Shown in pieces: positions 1 through 8,173 of a DNA stretch of 44,684 nt. Source of the stretch: Streptomyces acidicola (lineage in GTDB: Bacteria; Actinomycetota; Actinomycetes; Streptomycetales; Streptomycetaceae). The stretch lies in the NCBI RefSeq assembly GCF_009377235.1, contig NZ_VMNX01000055.1, positions 1 through 44,684 on the forward strand, given 5' to 3'. A program made the position numbers and the translations under genes. Within the stretch, counting starts at the first letter, position 1. Each line of letters opens with the position of its first letter. The notes under the pieces are model-generated. The model did no database searches and was not told where the DNA came from. It saw only the letters and a list, made by a program, of their open reading frames with translations.

Positions 1-80
1 GTCCCATGAGGATCCCGCCGCCGGTGACCGCAAACCGCCTCAGCGGCCCAAGGAGCCCGGCGGCGGGATCCTCATGGGAC
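1..80. repeat. Perfect 24-bp inverted repeat at the window start
   Basis: Bases 1-24 are the exact reverse complement of bases 57-80, separated by a 32-nt loop; each arm contains GGATCC. The repeat lies inside the reading frame of the M50 protease and covers the ATG at 74. It may extend left of the window. It could be a real hairpin or a fold-back join at the end of an assembled piece. Confidence 0.85.
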
Positions 81-1204
81 GCCCCTTCGGCGTGCCCGTG
101 TACGTCGCGCCCAGCTGGTTCCTCGTGGCCGCGCTGATCACCTGGGTGTTCGGCGGCCAACTGGACCGTGTCCTGCCCGAACTCGGCAACGCCCGATACC
201 TCGTGTCGCTGTTCTTCGCGGTGGCCTTCTACGCCTCCGTACTCGTCCACGAACTCGCCCACACCATCGCGGCACTGCGCTTCAAGCTGCCGGTGCGCCG
301 CATCCAGCTGCAGTTCTTCGGCGGAGTCTCCGAGATCGAGAAGGAGTCCGAGACCCCGGGCCGCGAATTCGTGCTGGCCTTCGTCGGACCGCTGCTCTCG
401 CTGGTCCTCGCCGGCGTCTTCTACGTCGCCCTCCAGACGGTCGAGCCCGGCACCGTCCCCGGCGTGCTGCTGGCCGGGCTGATGATCTCCAACCTGATCG
501 TGGCCGCGTTCAACCTGCTGCCCGGACTGCCCCTCGACGGCGGCCGCATGCTCCGCGCCGTCGTCTGGAAGATCACCGGCAAACCGATGAGCGGCACCGT
601 CGCCGCCGCCTGGGTCGGCCGCGCCCTCGCCGTCTCCGTACTGATCGGGCTCCCCCTGCTCACCCAGTCCGGCGCGCTCGGCACGGGCGCCGAGAACCTC
701 GGCGGCATGGACACCGTCACCGACGCCCTGCTCGCCGCGATCCTCGCCGCCATCATCTGGACCGGCGCCGGCAACAGCCTCCGCATGGCCCGCCTGCGCG
801 AACACCTGCCCGAGCTGCGTGCCCGCAACCTCACCCGCCGCGCGGTCCCCGTACAGACCGACACCCCGCTCTCCGAAGCGCTGCGCCGCGCCAACGACGC
901 CGGCGCCCGCGCCCTGGTCGTCGTCGACGCCGAGGGCGAGCCCCTGTCACTGGTCCGCGAGGCCGCCATCGTCGGCGTACCCGAGCACCGCCGCCCCTGG
1001 GTCGCCGTCAGCGGCCTCGCCCAGGAACTCACCGACGGCATGCGCGTCTCCGCGGAACTCGCCGGCGAGGACCTCCTCGACGCCCTGCGCGCCGCCCCCG
1101 CCACCGAATACCTCGTGGTGGAGGATTCCGGCGAGATCTACGGCGTCCTCTCGGCGGCCGATGTGGAACGCGCCTTCGTCAAGGCGATGGCACGCCCCAG
1201 CTGA
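2..1204 (+). CDS. M50-family site-2 protease with C-terminal CBS domains, 5' partial
   Basis: Membrane-embedded zinc metalloprotease of the site-2 protease family, whose members cut membrane-bound substrates such as anti-sigma factors. Numbered from the ATG at 74, the zinc motif HELAH is at residues 59-63 and the second metal/catalytic motif N147-LLPGLPLD155-GG follows in a later helix. There are about five or six hydrophobic segments between residues 12 and 235. Residues 260-375 resemble a CBS pair, as in the SpoIVFB-like CBS subgroup. The frame stays open to the left edge (it reads ..RPKEPGGGILMGRPFG), so the true start is probably upstream of the window and the ATG at 74 is internal. trmI follows 57 nt downstream with its own promoter. 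The substrate is unknown. Confidence 0.85.
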   Translation, partial: SHEDPAAGDRKPPQRPKEPGGGILMGRPFGVPVYVAPSWFLVAALITWVFGGQLDRVLPELGNARYLVSLFFAVAFYASVLVHELAHTIAALRFKLPVRRIQLQFFGGVSEIEKESETPGREFVLAFVGPLLSLVLAGVFYVALQTVEPGTVPGVLLAGLMISNLIVAAFNLLPGLPLDGGRMLRAVVWKITGKPMSGTVAAAWVGRALAVSVLIGLPLLTQSGALGTGAENLGGMDTVTDALLAAILAAIIWTGAGNSLRMARLREHLPELRARNLTRRAVPVQTDTPLSEALRRANDAGARALVVVDAEGEPLSLVREAAIVGVPEHRRPWVAVSGLAQELTDGMRVSAELAGEDLLDALRAAPATEYLVVEDSGEIYGVLSAADVERAFVKAMARPS

Positions 1205-1249
1205 ACACCGAGCACACACACCGTGGTCTTCACCCCCCTCCAGGACCGG

Positions 1250-1262
1250 TAGGCTGGTCACA
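1250..1262 (+). promoter_or_regulatory. -10 box of a leaderless trmI promoter
   Basis: TAGGCT at 1250-1255 lies 6 nt before the trmI ATG, the spacing expected when transcription starts at the start codon. No Shine-Dalgarno sequence precedes the ATG. A weak -35 (TTCACC, 1229-1234) may be present. Confidence 0.55.
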
Positions 1263-2164
1263 TGTCCGAACCGACCGGTGCCGCCCGCCGTCGCGGGCCC
1301 TTCAAGGTCGGGGACCAGGTACAGCTGACCGACCCCAAGGGACGCCACTACACGTTCACGCTCGAAGCGGGGAAGAACTTCCACACCCACAAGGGTTCCT
1401 TCCCACACGACGAGTTGATCGGCGCGCCCGAGGGCAGTGTTGTCCGCACCACGGGGAACGTCGCCTACCTGGCGCTGCGCCCCCTGCTCCCCGACTACGT
1501 CCTGTCCATGCCCCGCGGCGCCGCCGTGGTCTACCCCAAGGACGCGGGGCAGATCCTCGCCTTCGCCGACATCTTCCCCGGCGCCCGCGTCGTGGAAGCA
1601 GGCGTCGGCTCCGGCTCACTCAGCAGCTTCCTGCTGCGGGCCATCGGCGACCAGGGCATGCTGCACTCGTACGAGCGCCGCGCGGACTTCGCCGAGATCG
1701 CGCAGGCGAACGTGGAGCGCTACTTCGGCGGCGCGCACCCCGCCTGGCAGCTCACCGTCGGCGACCTCCAGGACAACCTGAGCGACACCGACGTCGACCG
1801 CGTCATCCTCGACATGCTCGCCCCCTGGGAATGCCTGGACGCCGTCTCCAAGGCACTCGTCCCCGGCGGCATCCTGTGCTGCTACGTGGCAACCACCACC
1901 CAACTCGCCCGGACCGTCGAGTCCATCCGCGAGATCGGCTGCTTCAACGAGCCGACCGCCTGGGAAACGATGATCCGCAACTGGCACATCGAGGGCCTCG
2001 CCGTCCGCCCCGACCACCGGATGATCGGCCACACCGGCTTCCTGCTCACCGCCCGCCGCCTCGCGGACGGCGTCGAACCGCCCATGCGCCGCCGCCGCCC
2101 CGCCAAGGGCGCCTACGGCGAGGACTACGCCGGCCCGAACGCCGACGGAGGCGCCGGACACTGA
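1262..2164 (+). CDS. trmI: tRNA (adenine-58-N1)-methyltransferase TrmI
   Basis: SAM-dependent enzyme that makes m1A58 in the T-loop of tRNA. The protein is 300 residues, normal for the family. The N-terminal part (about 12-75) is the small beta domain. The Rossmann methyltransferase fold carries the SAM loop E112-AGVGSG118, and the catalytic-pocket motif DMLAPWE starts at D184. The C-terminal tail is Arg/Pro-rich. The start is the ATG directly downstream of a TAGGCT box, giving a leaderless mRNA. A trmI homologue next to the proteasome locus is the usual actinobacterial arrangement. A very strong hairpin terminates the gene. Confidence 0.93.
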   Translation: MSEPTGAARRRGPFKVGDQVQLTDPKGRHYTFTLEAGKNFHTHKGSFPHDELIGAPEGSVVRTTGNVAYLALRPLLPDYVLSMPRGAAVVYPKDAGQILAFADIFPGARVVEAGVGSGSLSSFLLRAIGDQGMLHSYERRADFAEIAQANVERYFGGAHPAWQLTVGDLQDNLSDTDVDRVILDMLAPWECLDAVSKALVPGGILCCYVATTTQLARTVESIREIGCFNEPTAWETMIRNWHIEGLAVRPDHRMIGHTGFLLTARRLADGVEPPMRRRRPAKGAYGEDYAGPNADGGAGH

Positions 2165-2191
2165 GGCGGCCCGGTGCCGCGTCCAACGCAC

Positions 2192-2243
2192 GAGCGCCGT
2201 GGCCGAGTTCCCGGAACCGACCGGGAACTCGGCCACGGCGCTC
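2192..2243. terminator. 23-bp perfect hairpin terminator after trmI
   Basis: Arms 2192-2214 and 2221-2243 are perfectly complementary around the 6-nt loop AACCGA, and TTCTGTT follows. It isolates trmI from the downstream secreted-protein gene. Confidence 0.85.
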
Positions 2244-2427
2244 TTCTGTTGACGAGACCAAATCCCTGTCGACAAGACGACACGGCCACGGCGCTGCGGC
2301 ACTCCCGGAACCCCAACTCCATGAACACGCAACAGAAGACCGCACCCCGCCGTTCCCCCGCACTGTGACGTGTGGCACCATGCGGTCCACCCCCACCGGC
2401 ACAGCCCTCACAGGAGACACATCTCTC

Positions 2428-3000
2428 GTGCAGCAATCCGCCGTCCCGGAACTCGCGCACACGCACACCCGCCCGATCCACTGGGTCGCCACGGCCACCG
2501 CGCTCTCCGCCGTCGTCGCCCTGTCCTCACTGCTGCAACCCGATCCGGCGACCGCGGTCCAGCCCGGCGCCGAGACACGGTCCGCCCCGGCCACCGCGAA
2601 GGCCCCGGACCCCACCGGCGTCGACTTCCCCATCGAGTGCGGGCCCACCAACGCCTTGGTGCGGAAGAAGGCCTCCGGAGACCTCGACGGCGACGGCATA
2701 CCGGAGACCGTCGCCGTGGTCCGCTGCGACGCGGGCTCCGGAACCCCGCCCGACGGCGTCTACGTCCTCACCCAGGGCACCGCCACCCGGCCCCGCGTGG
2801 TCGCCACCCTGATCAACCCGAAGGACCGGTTCACCGTCCAGGACTTCGCCGTGCGTGACGCCTCGGTGACAGCCACACTGCTCGGCTACTCCTCGATCGA
2901 CGTACCGAGTTGCTGCCCCGACGTGACGGACCGCGCCAAGTGGCAGTGGAAGAACGGCGCGTTCGTCCGCTCCAGGCTCCCCGAGGCCCGCAGCATGTGA
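2428..3000 (+). CDS. Secreted protein of unknown function
   Basis: 190-residue protein not assigned to a named family. Residues 1-16 are polar and contain one Arg; residues 17-36 form a hydrophobic stretch that could be a signal peptide or single anchor. A Pro/Ala/Thr-rich linker (about 38-65) leads into an extracellular domain. The sequence D-L-D-G-D-G-I-P-E at residues 85-93 resembles the calcium loop of FG-GAP/dockerin-type repeats, and a vicinal Cys pair (SCCP) lies near the C-terminus. The GTG at 2428 was chosen because CAGGAGA (2411-2417) gives a good ribosome site. An in-frame ATG at 2380 has no such site. The gene is convergent with the ferredoxin gene. Confidence 0.6.
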   Translation: MQQSAVPELAHTHTRPIHWVATATALSAVVALSSLLQPDPATAVQPGAETRSAPATAKAPDPTGVDFPIECGPTNALVRKKASGDLDGDGIPETVAVVRCDAGSGTPPDGVYVLTQGTATRPRVVATLINPKDRFTVQDFAVRDASVTATLLGYSSIDVPSCCPDVTDRAKWQWKNGAFVRSRLPEARSM

Positions 3001-3080
3001 CGCATGCCTCCGCAGCCGCGACCGCGGCCGCCCCAGGGCTGTGAGGAAACAGACAAAGGTCACACAGGGTGCCTGTCAGG

Positions 3081-3386
3081 TCACTCCGCGTCGGGACCGT
3101 ACACCTCGACCCTGTCCGAAACTCGACGCACATGGATGCACTCGCCGGGACACTCCTTCGCGGAGTCCACGACATCCGTGAGAAGCGTCAGCGGTACGGC
3201 TGTTGTCGCGCCCGGAGCCTGCAGCAACTCGTCGTCCGAGCCCTTCACATAGGCCAGGCCGTCGATGTCGAGCTCGAAGACCTCCGGGGCATACTGGGCG
3301 CAGATACCGTCGCCGGTGCACAGGTCCTGGTCGATCCAGACCTCCAGCGCCTCGCCGCCTGCTCCGGCCTCCTGCTGCACGGTCAT
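3081..3386 (-). CDS. Small ferredoxin, 3Fe-4S or Asp-ligated 4Fe-4S type
   Basis: Cytosolic one-electron carrier of 101 residues. The cluster motif is C23-TG-D26-GI-C29 with C79-PGE-C83 near the C-terminus. Where a classical 4Fe-4S ferredoxin has CxxCxxC, the middle ligand position here is Asp. Ferredoxins of this form carry either a 3Fe-4S cluster or an Asp-ligated 4Fe-4S cluster, and in actinobacteria they often serve cytochromes P450. The acidic composition fits a redox partner. The ATG at 3386 has AGGAG 2 nt upstream, which is close; an in-frame TTG at 3410 is the alternative start. It is divergent from arc across a 254-bp promoter region. The electron acceptor is not evident here. Confidence 0.85.
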   Translation of the reverse strand: MTVQQEAGAGGEALEVWIDQDLCTGDGICAQYAPEVFELDIDGLAYVKGSDDELLQAPGATTAVPLTLLTDVVDSAKECPGECIHVRRVSDRVEVYGPDAE

Positions 3387-3550
3387 CTCTCCTGCCTTTT
3401 CCTGCGCCAACCGAACCAGGACAAAGACAAGTCGGCCCAGCTCTGACGGGTGTTGAACTCTTCGACCCTACCTCCGCCCGCTTCCCAATCATGTTCGGTG
3501 GGTATTCCCCTGGCGTGAGGGAGAGCGCAAGGGTGAAGATCGGACACACC

Positions 3551-3602
3551 TTGACAGTCTTTGTGATCTAGGGGTTTCAATCGACACCCACCCAGGTAGG
3601 GT
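3551..3602 (+). promoter_or_regulatory. Candidate arc promoter region
   Basis: The arc-ferredoxin intergenic region contains a consensus -35, TTGACA (3551-3556), without a good -10 at normal spacing. It also has a TAGGGT box (3597-3602) with TTTCAA 16 nt upstream. The second pair would start arc mRNA about 30 nt before its GTG. Which is used cannot be decided from sequence. Confidence 0.4.
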
Positions 3603-3640
3603 CTGGAAGCGTCCAGCTCCCCTTGGAGGAGGTGAGGACC

Positions 3641-5407
3641 GTGGCAGCCCACGACGACGACATGAACCGCGGCATCCGCCCGGGACGAGGGTCCGACGAC
3701 CCGGCCGGGCAGATCGCCTACCTTGAGCAGGAGATCGCCGTCCTGCGACGCAAGCTCGCCGACTCTCCGCGACACACGAGGATTCTCGAAGAGCGGATCG
3801 TCGAGCTGCAGACCAACCTGGCCGGCGTGTCCGCCCAGAACGAGCGACTCGCGAACACGCTCCGTGAGGCCCGCGACCAGATCGTGGCCCTCAAGGAAGA
3901 GGTCGACCGGCTCGCACAGCCGCCGGCCGGCTTCGGAGTCTTCCTCACAGCGAACGAGGACGGCACCGCCGACATCTTCACCGGCGGCCGCAAACTCCGG
4001 GTGAACGTCAGCCCAAGCGTCGAGCTCGACGAGCTCCGGCGCGGCCAGGAAGTAATGCTCAACGAAGCGCTCAACGTGGTCGAGGCCATGGAGTACGAGC
4101 GGGTCGGGGACATCGTCACCCTCAAGGAGATCCTCGAGGACGGCGAGCGCGCCCTGGTGCTCGGGCACACCGACGAGGAGCGGGTGGTACGGCTCGCCGA
4201 GCCGCTGCTGGACGTCACCATCCGCCCCGGCGACGCCCTGCTGCTCGAACCGAGGTCCGGTTACGTCTACGAGGTCGTACCCAAGAGCGAGGTCGAGGAA
4301 CTCGTCCTCGAAGAGGTGCCCGACATCGGCTACGAGCAGATCGGCGGCCTGGGCAACCAGATCGAAATGATCCGCGACGCCGTCGAGCTCCCCTACCTCT
4401 ACCCCGACCTCTTCAAGGAGCACGAGCTGCGGCCGCCGAAGGGCGTCCTGCTGTACGGACCCCCCGGATGCGGCAAGACGCTGATCGCCAAGGCCGTGGC
4501 GAACTCGCTCGCCAAGAAGGTCGCCGAGGTGACCGGCGTGGCCGCCGGCAAGAGCTTCTTCCTCAACATCAAGGGCCCCGAGCTCCTGAACAAGTACGTC
4601 GGCGAGACCGAGCGGCAGATCCGCCTCGTCTTCCAGCGCGCACGGGAGAAGGCCAGCGAGGGCACCCCCGTCATCGTCTTCTTCGACGAGATGGAATCCC
4701 TCTTCCGCACCCGCGGCTCCGGAGTCAGCTCGGACGTCGAGAACACGATCGTCCCCCAGCTCCTCGCCGAGATCGACGGCGTGGAAGGCCTGCAGAACGT
4801 GGTCGTGATCGGCGCCTCCAACCGCGAGGACATGATCGACCCCGCCATCCTGCGCCCCGGCCGCCTCGACGTGAAGATCAAGATCGAGCGTCCGGACGCC
4901 GAAGCGGCCAAGGACATCTTCCAGAAGTACCTCACCGAGCGTCTCCCGCTGCACACCGACGACCTCGGCGAGCACGGCGGCGACAAGACGTCCACGGTCC
5001 AGAGCATGATCCAGACCGCCGTGGAACAGATGTACGCCGAATCGGAGGAAAACCGCTTCCTGGAGGTCACCTACGCCAACGGCGACAAGGAAGTCCTCTA
5101 CTTCAAGGACTTCAACTCCGGCGCCATGATCGAGAACATCGTCGGCCGTGCCAAGAAGATGGCCATCAAGGACTTCCTGGAGAAAAACCAGAAAGGCCTC
5201 AGGGTCTCCCACCTCCTCCAGGCATGCGTGGACGAATTCAAGGAGAATGAAGACCTGCCCAACACGACCAACCCGGACGACTGGGCTCGGATCTCCGGAA
5301 AGAAGGGCGAACGGATCGTCTACATCCGTACGCTGATCACCGGAAAGCAGGGTGCGGACACCGGACGCTCCATCGACACGGTGGCGAACACCGGACAGTA
5401 CCTGTAA
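3641..5407 (+). CDS. arc: Proteasome-associated AAA+ ATPase ARC/Mpa
   Basis: Hexameric unfoldase that recognises pupylated proteins and threads them into the 20S proteasome. The 588 residues match the family. In order: an N-terminal coiled coil (about 24-92) that binds Pup, two OB domains (about 95-240), and an AAA+ module with Walker A G273-PPGCGKT280 and Walker B FFDE ending at E350. The C-terminal tail is GQYL, the motif that docks into the 20S alpha ring and opens its gate. The GTG at 3641 was chosen because the purine-rich GGAGGAGGTGAGG ends 3 nt before it; a TTG at 3623 lies inside that ribosome site. It is the first gene of the Pup-proteasome locus, followed by a terminator before dop. 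Confidence 0.97.
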   Translation: MAAHDDDMNRGIRPGRGSDDPAGQIAYLEQEIAVLRRKLADSPRHTRILEERIVELQTNLAGVSAQNERLANTLREARDQIVALKEEVDRLAQPPAGFGVFLTANEDGTADIFTGGRKLRVNVSPSVELDELRRGQEVMLNEALNVVEAMEYERVGDIVTLKEILEDGERALVLGHTDEERVVRLAEPLLDVTIRPGDALLLEPRSGYVYEVVPKSEVEELVLEEVPDIGYEQIGGLGNQIEMIRDAVELPYLYPDLFKEHELRPPKGVLLYGPPGCGKTLIAKAVANSLAKKVAEVTGVAAGKSFFLNIKGPELLNKYVGETERQIRLVFQRAREKASEGTPVIVFFDEMESLFRTRGSGVSSDVENTIVPQLLAEIDGVEGLQNVVVIGASNREDMIDPAILRPGRLDVKIKIERPDAEAAKDIFQKYLTERLPLHTDDLGEHGGDKTSTVQSMIQTAVEQMYAESEENRFLEVTYANGDKEVLYFKDFNSGAMIENIVGRAKKMAIKDFLEKNQKGLRVSHLLQACVDEFKENEDLPNTTNPDDWARISGKKGERIVYIRTLITGKQGADTGRSIDTVANTGQYL

Positions 5408-5416
5408 TAGCCAGGG

Positions 5417-5452
5417 CGGCTGCGGGTGCCCTTCTGGGGGTACCCGCAGCCG
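5417..5452. terminator. Terminator after arc
   Basis: CGGCTGCGGGT (5417-5427) pairs with ACCCGCAGCCG (5442-5452), and ACTGTTTT follows. This separates arc from dop. Confidence 0.8.
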
Positions 5453-5521
5453 ACTGTTTTCAGGGCACGGCTGGAGCAAGGCAATGACGCAAATGATCTC
5501 CCCACCAGCGCAGAGGCGTTC

Positions 5522-5527
5522 TAGGCT
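5522..5527 (+). promoter_or_regulatory. Candidate -10 box for dop
   Basis: TAGGCT lies downstream of the arc terminator. A start near 5534 would give dop a leader of about 108 nt. No convincing -35 is visible. Confidence 0.4.
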
Positions 5528-5641
5528 CTTTCGTACCGCCGAGTCGCGCAGTGCGGGGACGGGCACCGCACACGCACCGGAGCGCCAGCGGTACTTGAGC
5601 GCCGCCCCCGACCGAGGGCGCCGCCCGGCAAGGAGGGCCGC

Positions 5642-7153
5642 ATGACCGTACGGCGAGTAATGGGCATCGAGACGGAGTACGGCATCTCCGTCCCCGGCCA
5701 CCCCAATGCCAATGCCATGCTCACCTCGTCCCAGATCGTCAATGCCTACGCCGCGGCGATGCACCGGGCCCGCCGGGCCCGCTGGGACTTCGAGGAGGAG
5801 AACCCGCTACGGGACGCGCGAGGCTTCGACCTCGCCCGCGAGGCCGCCGACGCCAGCCAGCTCACCGACGAGGACATCGGCCTGGCCAACGTGATCCTCA
5901 CAAACGGCGCACGACTGTACGTCGACCACGCCCACCCGGAGTACAGCGCGCCCGAGGTCACCAACCCCCGCGACGCCGTCCTGTGGGACAAGGCCGGCGA
6001 ACGGATCATGGCGGAAGCCGCCGAACGCGCGGCCCAGCTCCCCGGCGCCCAGCCGATCCACCTCTACAAGAACAACACCGACAACAAGGGCGCCTCCTAC
6101 GGCACGCACGAGAACTACCTGATGAAGCGGGAGACCCCCTTCTCGGACATCGTGCGCCACCTCACACCGTTCTTCGTCTCCCGCCAGGTCATCGCCGGAG
6201 CGGGCCGCGTCGGCATCGGCCAGGACGGGCACGAACACGGCTTCCAGCTCAGCCAGCGAGCGGACTACTTCGAGGTCGAGGTAGGCCTGGAGACGACGCT
6301 GAAGCGCCCCATCATCAACACACGGGACGAACCCCACGCGGACGCCGAGAAGTACCGCCGCCTCCACGTGATCATCGGCGACGCGAACCTGTCGGAGATC
6401 TCCACCTACCTCAAGCTGGGCACCACGGCCCTCGTGCTGTCCATGATCGAGGACGGCTTCATCGCCGTCGACCTCGCCGTCGACCAGCCCGTACGCACCC
6501 TCCACCAGGTCTCGCACGACCCCTCGCTCGAGCGCCTCGTCACACTCCGCAGCGGCCGCACCCTGACCGCCGTACAACTCCAGATGGAGTACTACGAGCT
6601 CTCGCGCAAATACGTCGAGGAGCGCTTCGGAGCCGACGCCGACGACCAGACCAAGGACGTCCTGACCCGCTGGGAGGACACCCTCAACCGGCTGGAGAAC
6701 GACCCCATGAGCCTCTCCGGCGAACTCGACTGGGTCGCCAAGCGCGAGCTCATGGAGGGCTACCGGCGCCGCGACAGCCTCGACTGGGACGCGGCCCGGC
6801 TGCACCTCATCGACCTCCAGTACGCCGACGTACGCGCCGAGAAGGGCCTCTACAACCGCCTCGCGGCCCGCGGCAAGATCAAGCGGCTGCTCGACGAGAC
6901 GGACGTGGAGCAAGCCCGTACGAAGCCCCCGGAGGACACACGCGCCTACTTCCGCGGCCGCTGCCTGGAGCAGTACGCCGACGACGTCGCGGCGGCCTCC
7001 TGGGACTCGGTGATCTTCGACCTGCCCGGCCGGGACTCCCTCCAGCGCGTTCCAACCCTGGAACCGCTTCGCGGAACGCGTAATCACGTCAAGGAGCTCC
7101 TGGACCGCTGCCGCACCGCAGAAGACCTGGTCAAGGTCCTGTCCGGCGGCTGA
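5642..7153 (+). CDS. dop: Depupylase/deamidase Dop
   Basis: Carboxylate-amine-ligase-fold enzyme that cleaves the isopeptide bond between Pup and target lysines, and in species with Pup-GGQ deamidates the terminal Gln. The protein is 503 residues. The nucleotide/metal motif GIETEYG contains E10, and the catalytic Asp is D95 in RLYVDHAHPEYSAPE. The Dop-specific loop after residue about 40 (AAAMHRARRARWDFEEENPLRD region) separates it from its ligase paralogue PafA, also in this window. The start is an ATG with AAGGAGGG 4 nt upstream. It is followed by a hairpin and then pup. Confidence 0.96.
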   Translation: MTVRRVMGIETEYGISVPGHPNANAMLTSSQIVNAYAAAMHRARRARWDFEEENPLRDARGFDLAREAADASQLTDEDIGLANVILTNGARLYVDHAHPEYSAPEVTNPRDAVLWDKAGERIMAEAAERAAQLPGAQPIHLYKNNTDNKGASYGTHENYLMKRETPFSDIVRHLTPFFVSRQVIAGAGRVGIGQDGHEHGFQLSQRADYFEVEVGLETTLKRPIINTRDEPHADAEKYRRLHVIIGDANLSEISTYLKLGTTALVLSMIEDGFIAVDLAVDQPVRTLHQVSHDPSLERLVTLRSGRTLTAVQLQMEYYELSRKYVEERFGADADDQTKDVLTRWEDTLNRLENDPMSLSGELDWVAKRELMEGYRRRDSLDWDAARLHLIDLQYADVRAEKGLYNRLAARGKIKRLLDETDVEQARTKPPEDTRAYFRGRCLEQYADDVAAASWDSVIFDLPGRDSLQRVPTLEPLRGTRNHVKELLDRCRTAEDLVKVLSGG

Positions 7154-7197
7154 GCGGGTGCTTCGGCGGGGGCGGGCGTGCAGGGTGGAAAAGACGC

Positions 7198-7229
7198 CGT
7201 CCGGGAATCATCGAGGTGGTTCCCGGACG
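7198..7229. terminator. Hairpin between dop and pup
   Basis: CGTCCGGGAA (7198-7207) pairs perfectly with TTCCCGGACG (7220-7229) around a 12-nt loop. No T-run follows, so termination may be partial. Confidence 0.5.
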
Positions 7230-7252
7230 TTGTAGCAACTGCGGGGCCAATG

Positions 7253-7276
7253 TCAGACCCGGCTTGTAGGGTCTGA
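7253..7276 (+). promoter_or_regulatory. Pup leader hairpin overlapping a TAGGGT box
   Basis: TCAGACCC (7253-7260) pairs with GGGTCTGA (7269-7276). A possible -10 box TAGGGT lies at 7267-7272, in the loop and second arm. This could be the pup promoter with an operator-like palindrome across it, or a second weak terminator. Confidence 0.35.
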
Positions 7277-7334
7277 TCAAGACCGATCGGCAGCAATGCC
7301 GACCATGTCGGGCGAACTGAGCGGGGTGAGGGTT

Positions 7335-7553
7335 ATGGCGACCAAGGACACCGGCGGCGGACAGCAGAAGGCCACACGCTCTACCGAGGAGGTCGAGGAG
7401 CAGGCGCCTGAGGCACAGGCGAGCGAGGACCTCAAGGAGCGGCAGGAGAAGCTGAGCGACGACGTGGACTCGGTTCTGGACGAAATCGATGATGTGCTCG
7501 AGGAGAACGCAGAGGACTTCGTTCGAAGTTTCGTTCAGAAAGGTGGCGAGTAG
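7335..7553 (+). CDS. pup: Prokaryotic ubiquitin-like protein Pup
   Basis: Intrinsically disordered 72-residue modifier that PafA attaches through its C-terminal carboxylate to substrate lysines. The N-terminus MATKDTGGGQQ, the charged helical segment that binds Arc (about 30-55) and the C-terminal FVQKGGE are all typical. The last residue is already Glu, so no deamidation by Dop is needed before ligation. Two ATGs upstream in frame (7296, 7305) would add unfamiliar residues; the start was set at 7335 from the conserved Pup N-terminus, with GGGGTGAGGG just before it. Confidence 0.96.
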   Translation: MATKDTGGGQQKATRSTEEVEEQAPEAQASEDLKERQEKLSDDVDSVLDEIDDVLEENAEDFVRSFVQKGGE

Positions 7554-7603
7554 CCTTCGAATCGAAGGTGTCGGGGGCGCTGGAGTTGACAAGCGGAGTA
7601 GGT

Positions 7604-8173
7604 GTGAAGCGCTGTGTGCGGTGCGGCGAGTACAAGCCGCGCACAGCCTTCGCTCGTAAGCGGTCGAACCTCGATGGCTTGCAGCGACATTGCCGGGACT
7701 GTGCGACCAACTATCACTGTCGAGCACAGGAGCCTCCAGTACTCGGTCCCGACGACAACGTGCTTGAGGGGCATAAGCGCTGTCGGGGGTGCGGGGAGGT
7801 AAAGCCGCACAGCGAGTGGCATCGAAAGAGCAGCGCTCCCGATGGTTTGGCCAGCCGCTGCAAGGCCTGCAAGGCGGCAGTGGCGCCCGCACAACATCTT
7901 CGACGCAAGTACGGTCTGACGGTGGCCGAACGTGACGAGATGATTGCCTCGCAGATGGGTCTTTGTGTGATCTGTCTGGAGGCTCCTGCTGTTCATGTGG
8001 ATCACTGCCATGAGACGGGTAGGGTCCGTGGCGTACTGTGCTTCAACTGCAATTCCGGCCTCGGCCTGTTGAGGGATGACCCCGAAGCTGCGTACCGAGC
8101 TGCCGACTACCTGGAAGGAAACGCGTGGAAGCCAATCCTCGTAGCACCGGGCGTCTACCAGCTGCCTTCCTGA
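7604..8173 (+). CDS. Endonuclease VII-like HNH protein with two zinc knuckles
   Basis: 189-residue protein lying between pup and prcB. The N-terminal half has two repeated Cys4 knuckles, C4-C7/C30-C33 and C60-C63/C86-C89, each followed by a K-P-x-x-x-F/W pattern. The C-terminal half is a recombination endonuclease VII (His-Me finger) domain: C121-VI-C124, then D133-H134-C135-H136, then C146-FN-C149, with N150 and the LLRDD segment after. Family members cut branched DNA; phage T4 endonuclease VII is the model. Codons look less G/C-biased than those of the neighbours (many T- and A-ending), suggesting acquisition. The GTG at 7604 has GCGGAG 6 nt upstream; an in-frame GTG at 7568 is possible. 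The 3' end overlaps prcB by 49 nt. Any role in the proteasome system is unknown. Confidence 0.82.
   Translation: MKRCVRCGEYKPRTAFARKRSNLDGLQRHCRDCATNYHCRAQEPPVLGPDDNVLEGHKRCRGCGEVKPHSEWHRKSSAPDGLASRCKACKAAVAPAQHLRRKYGLTVAERDEMIASQMGLCVICLEAPAVHVDHCHETGRVRGVLCFNCNSGLGLLRDDPEAAYRAADYLEGNAWKPILVAPGVYQLPS

Noticed and set aside
2276..2320. Second terminator-like GGCCACGGCGC segment after trmI
   Set aside because: It repeats part of the hairpin arm sequence but has no matching second arm of its own.
3383..5764. 793-codon open frame antisense to arc
   Set aside because: It is a GC-skew shadow: its third positions mirror the arc codons, it has no family motifs, and arc is certain on the other strand.
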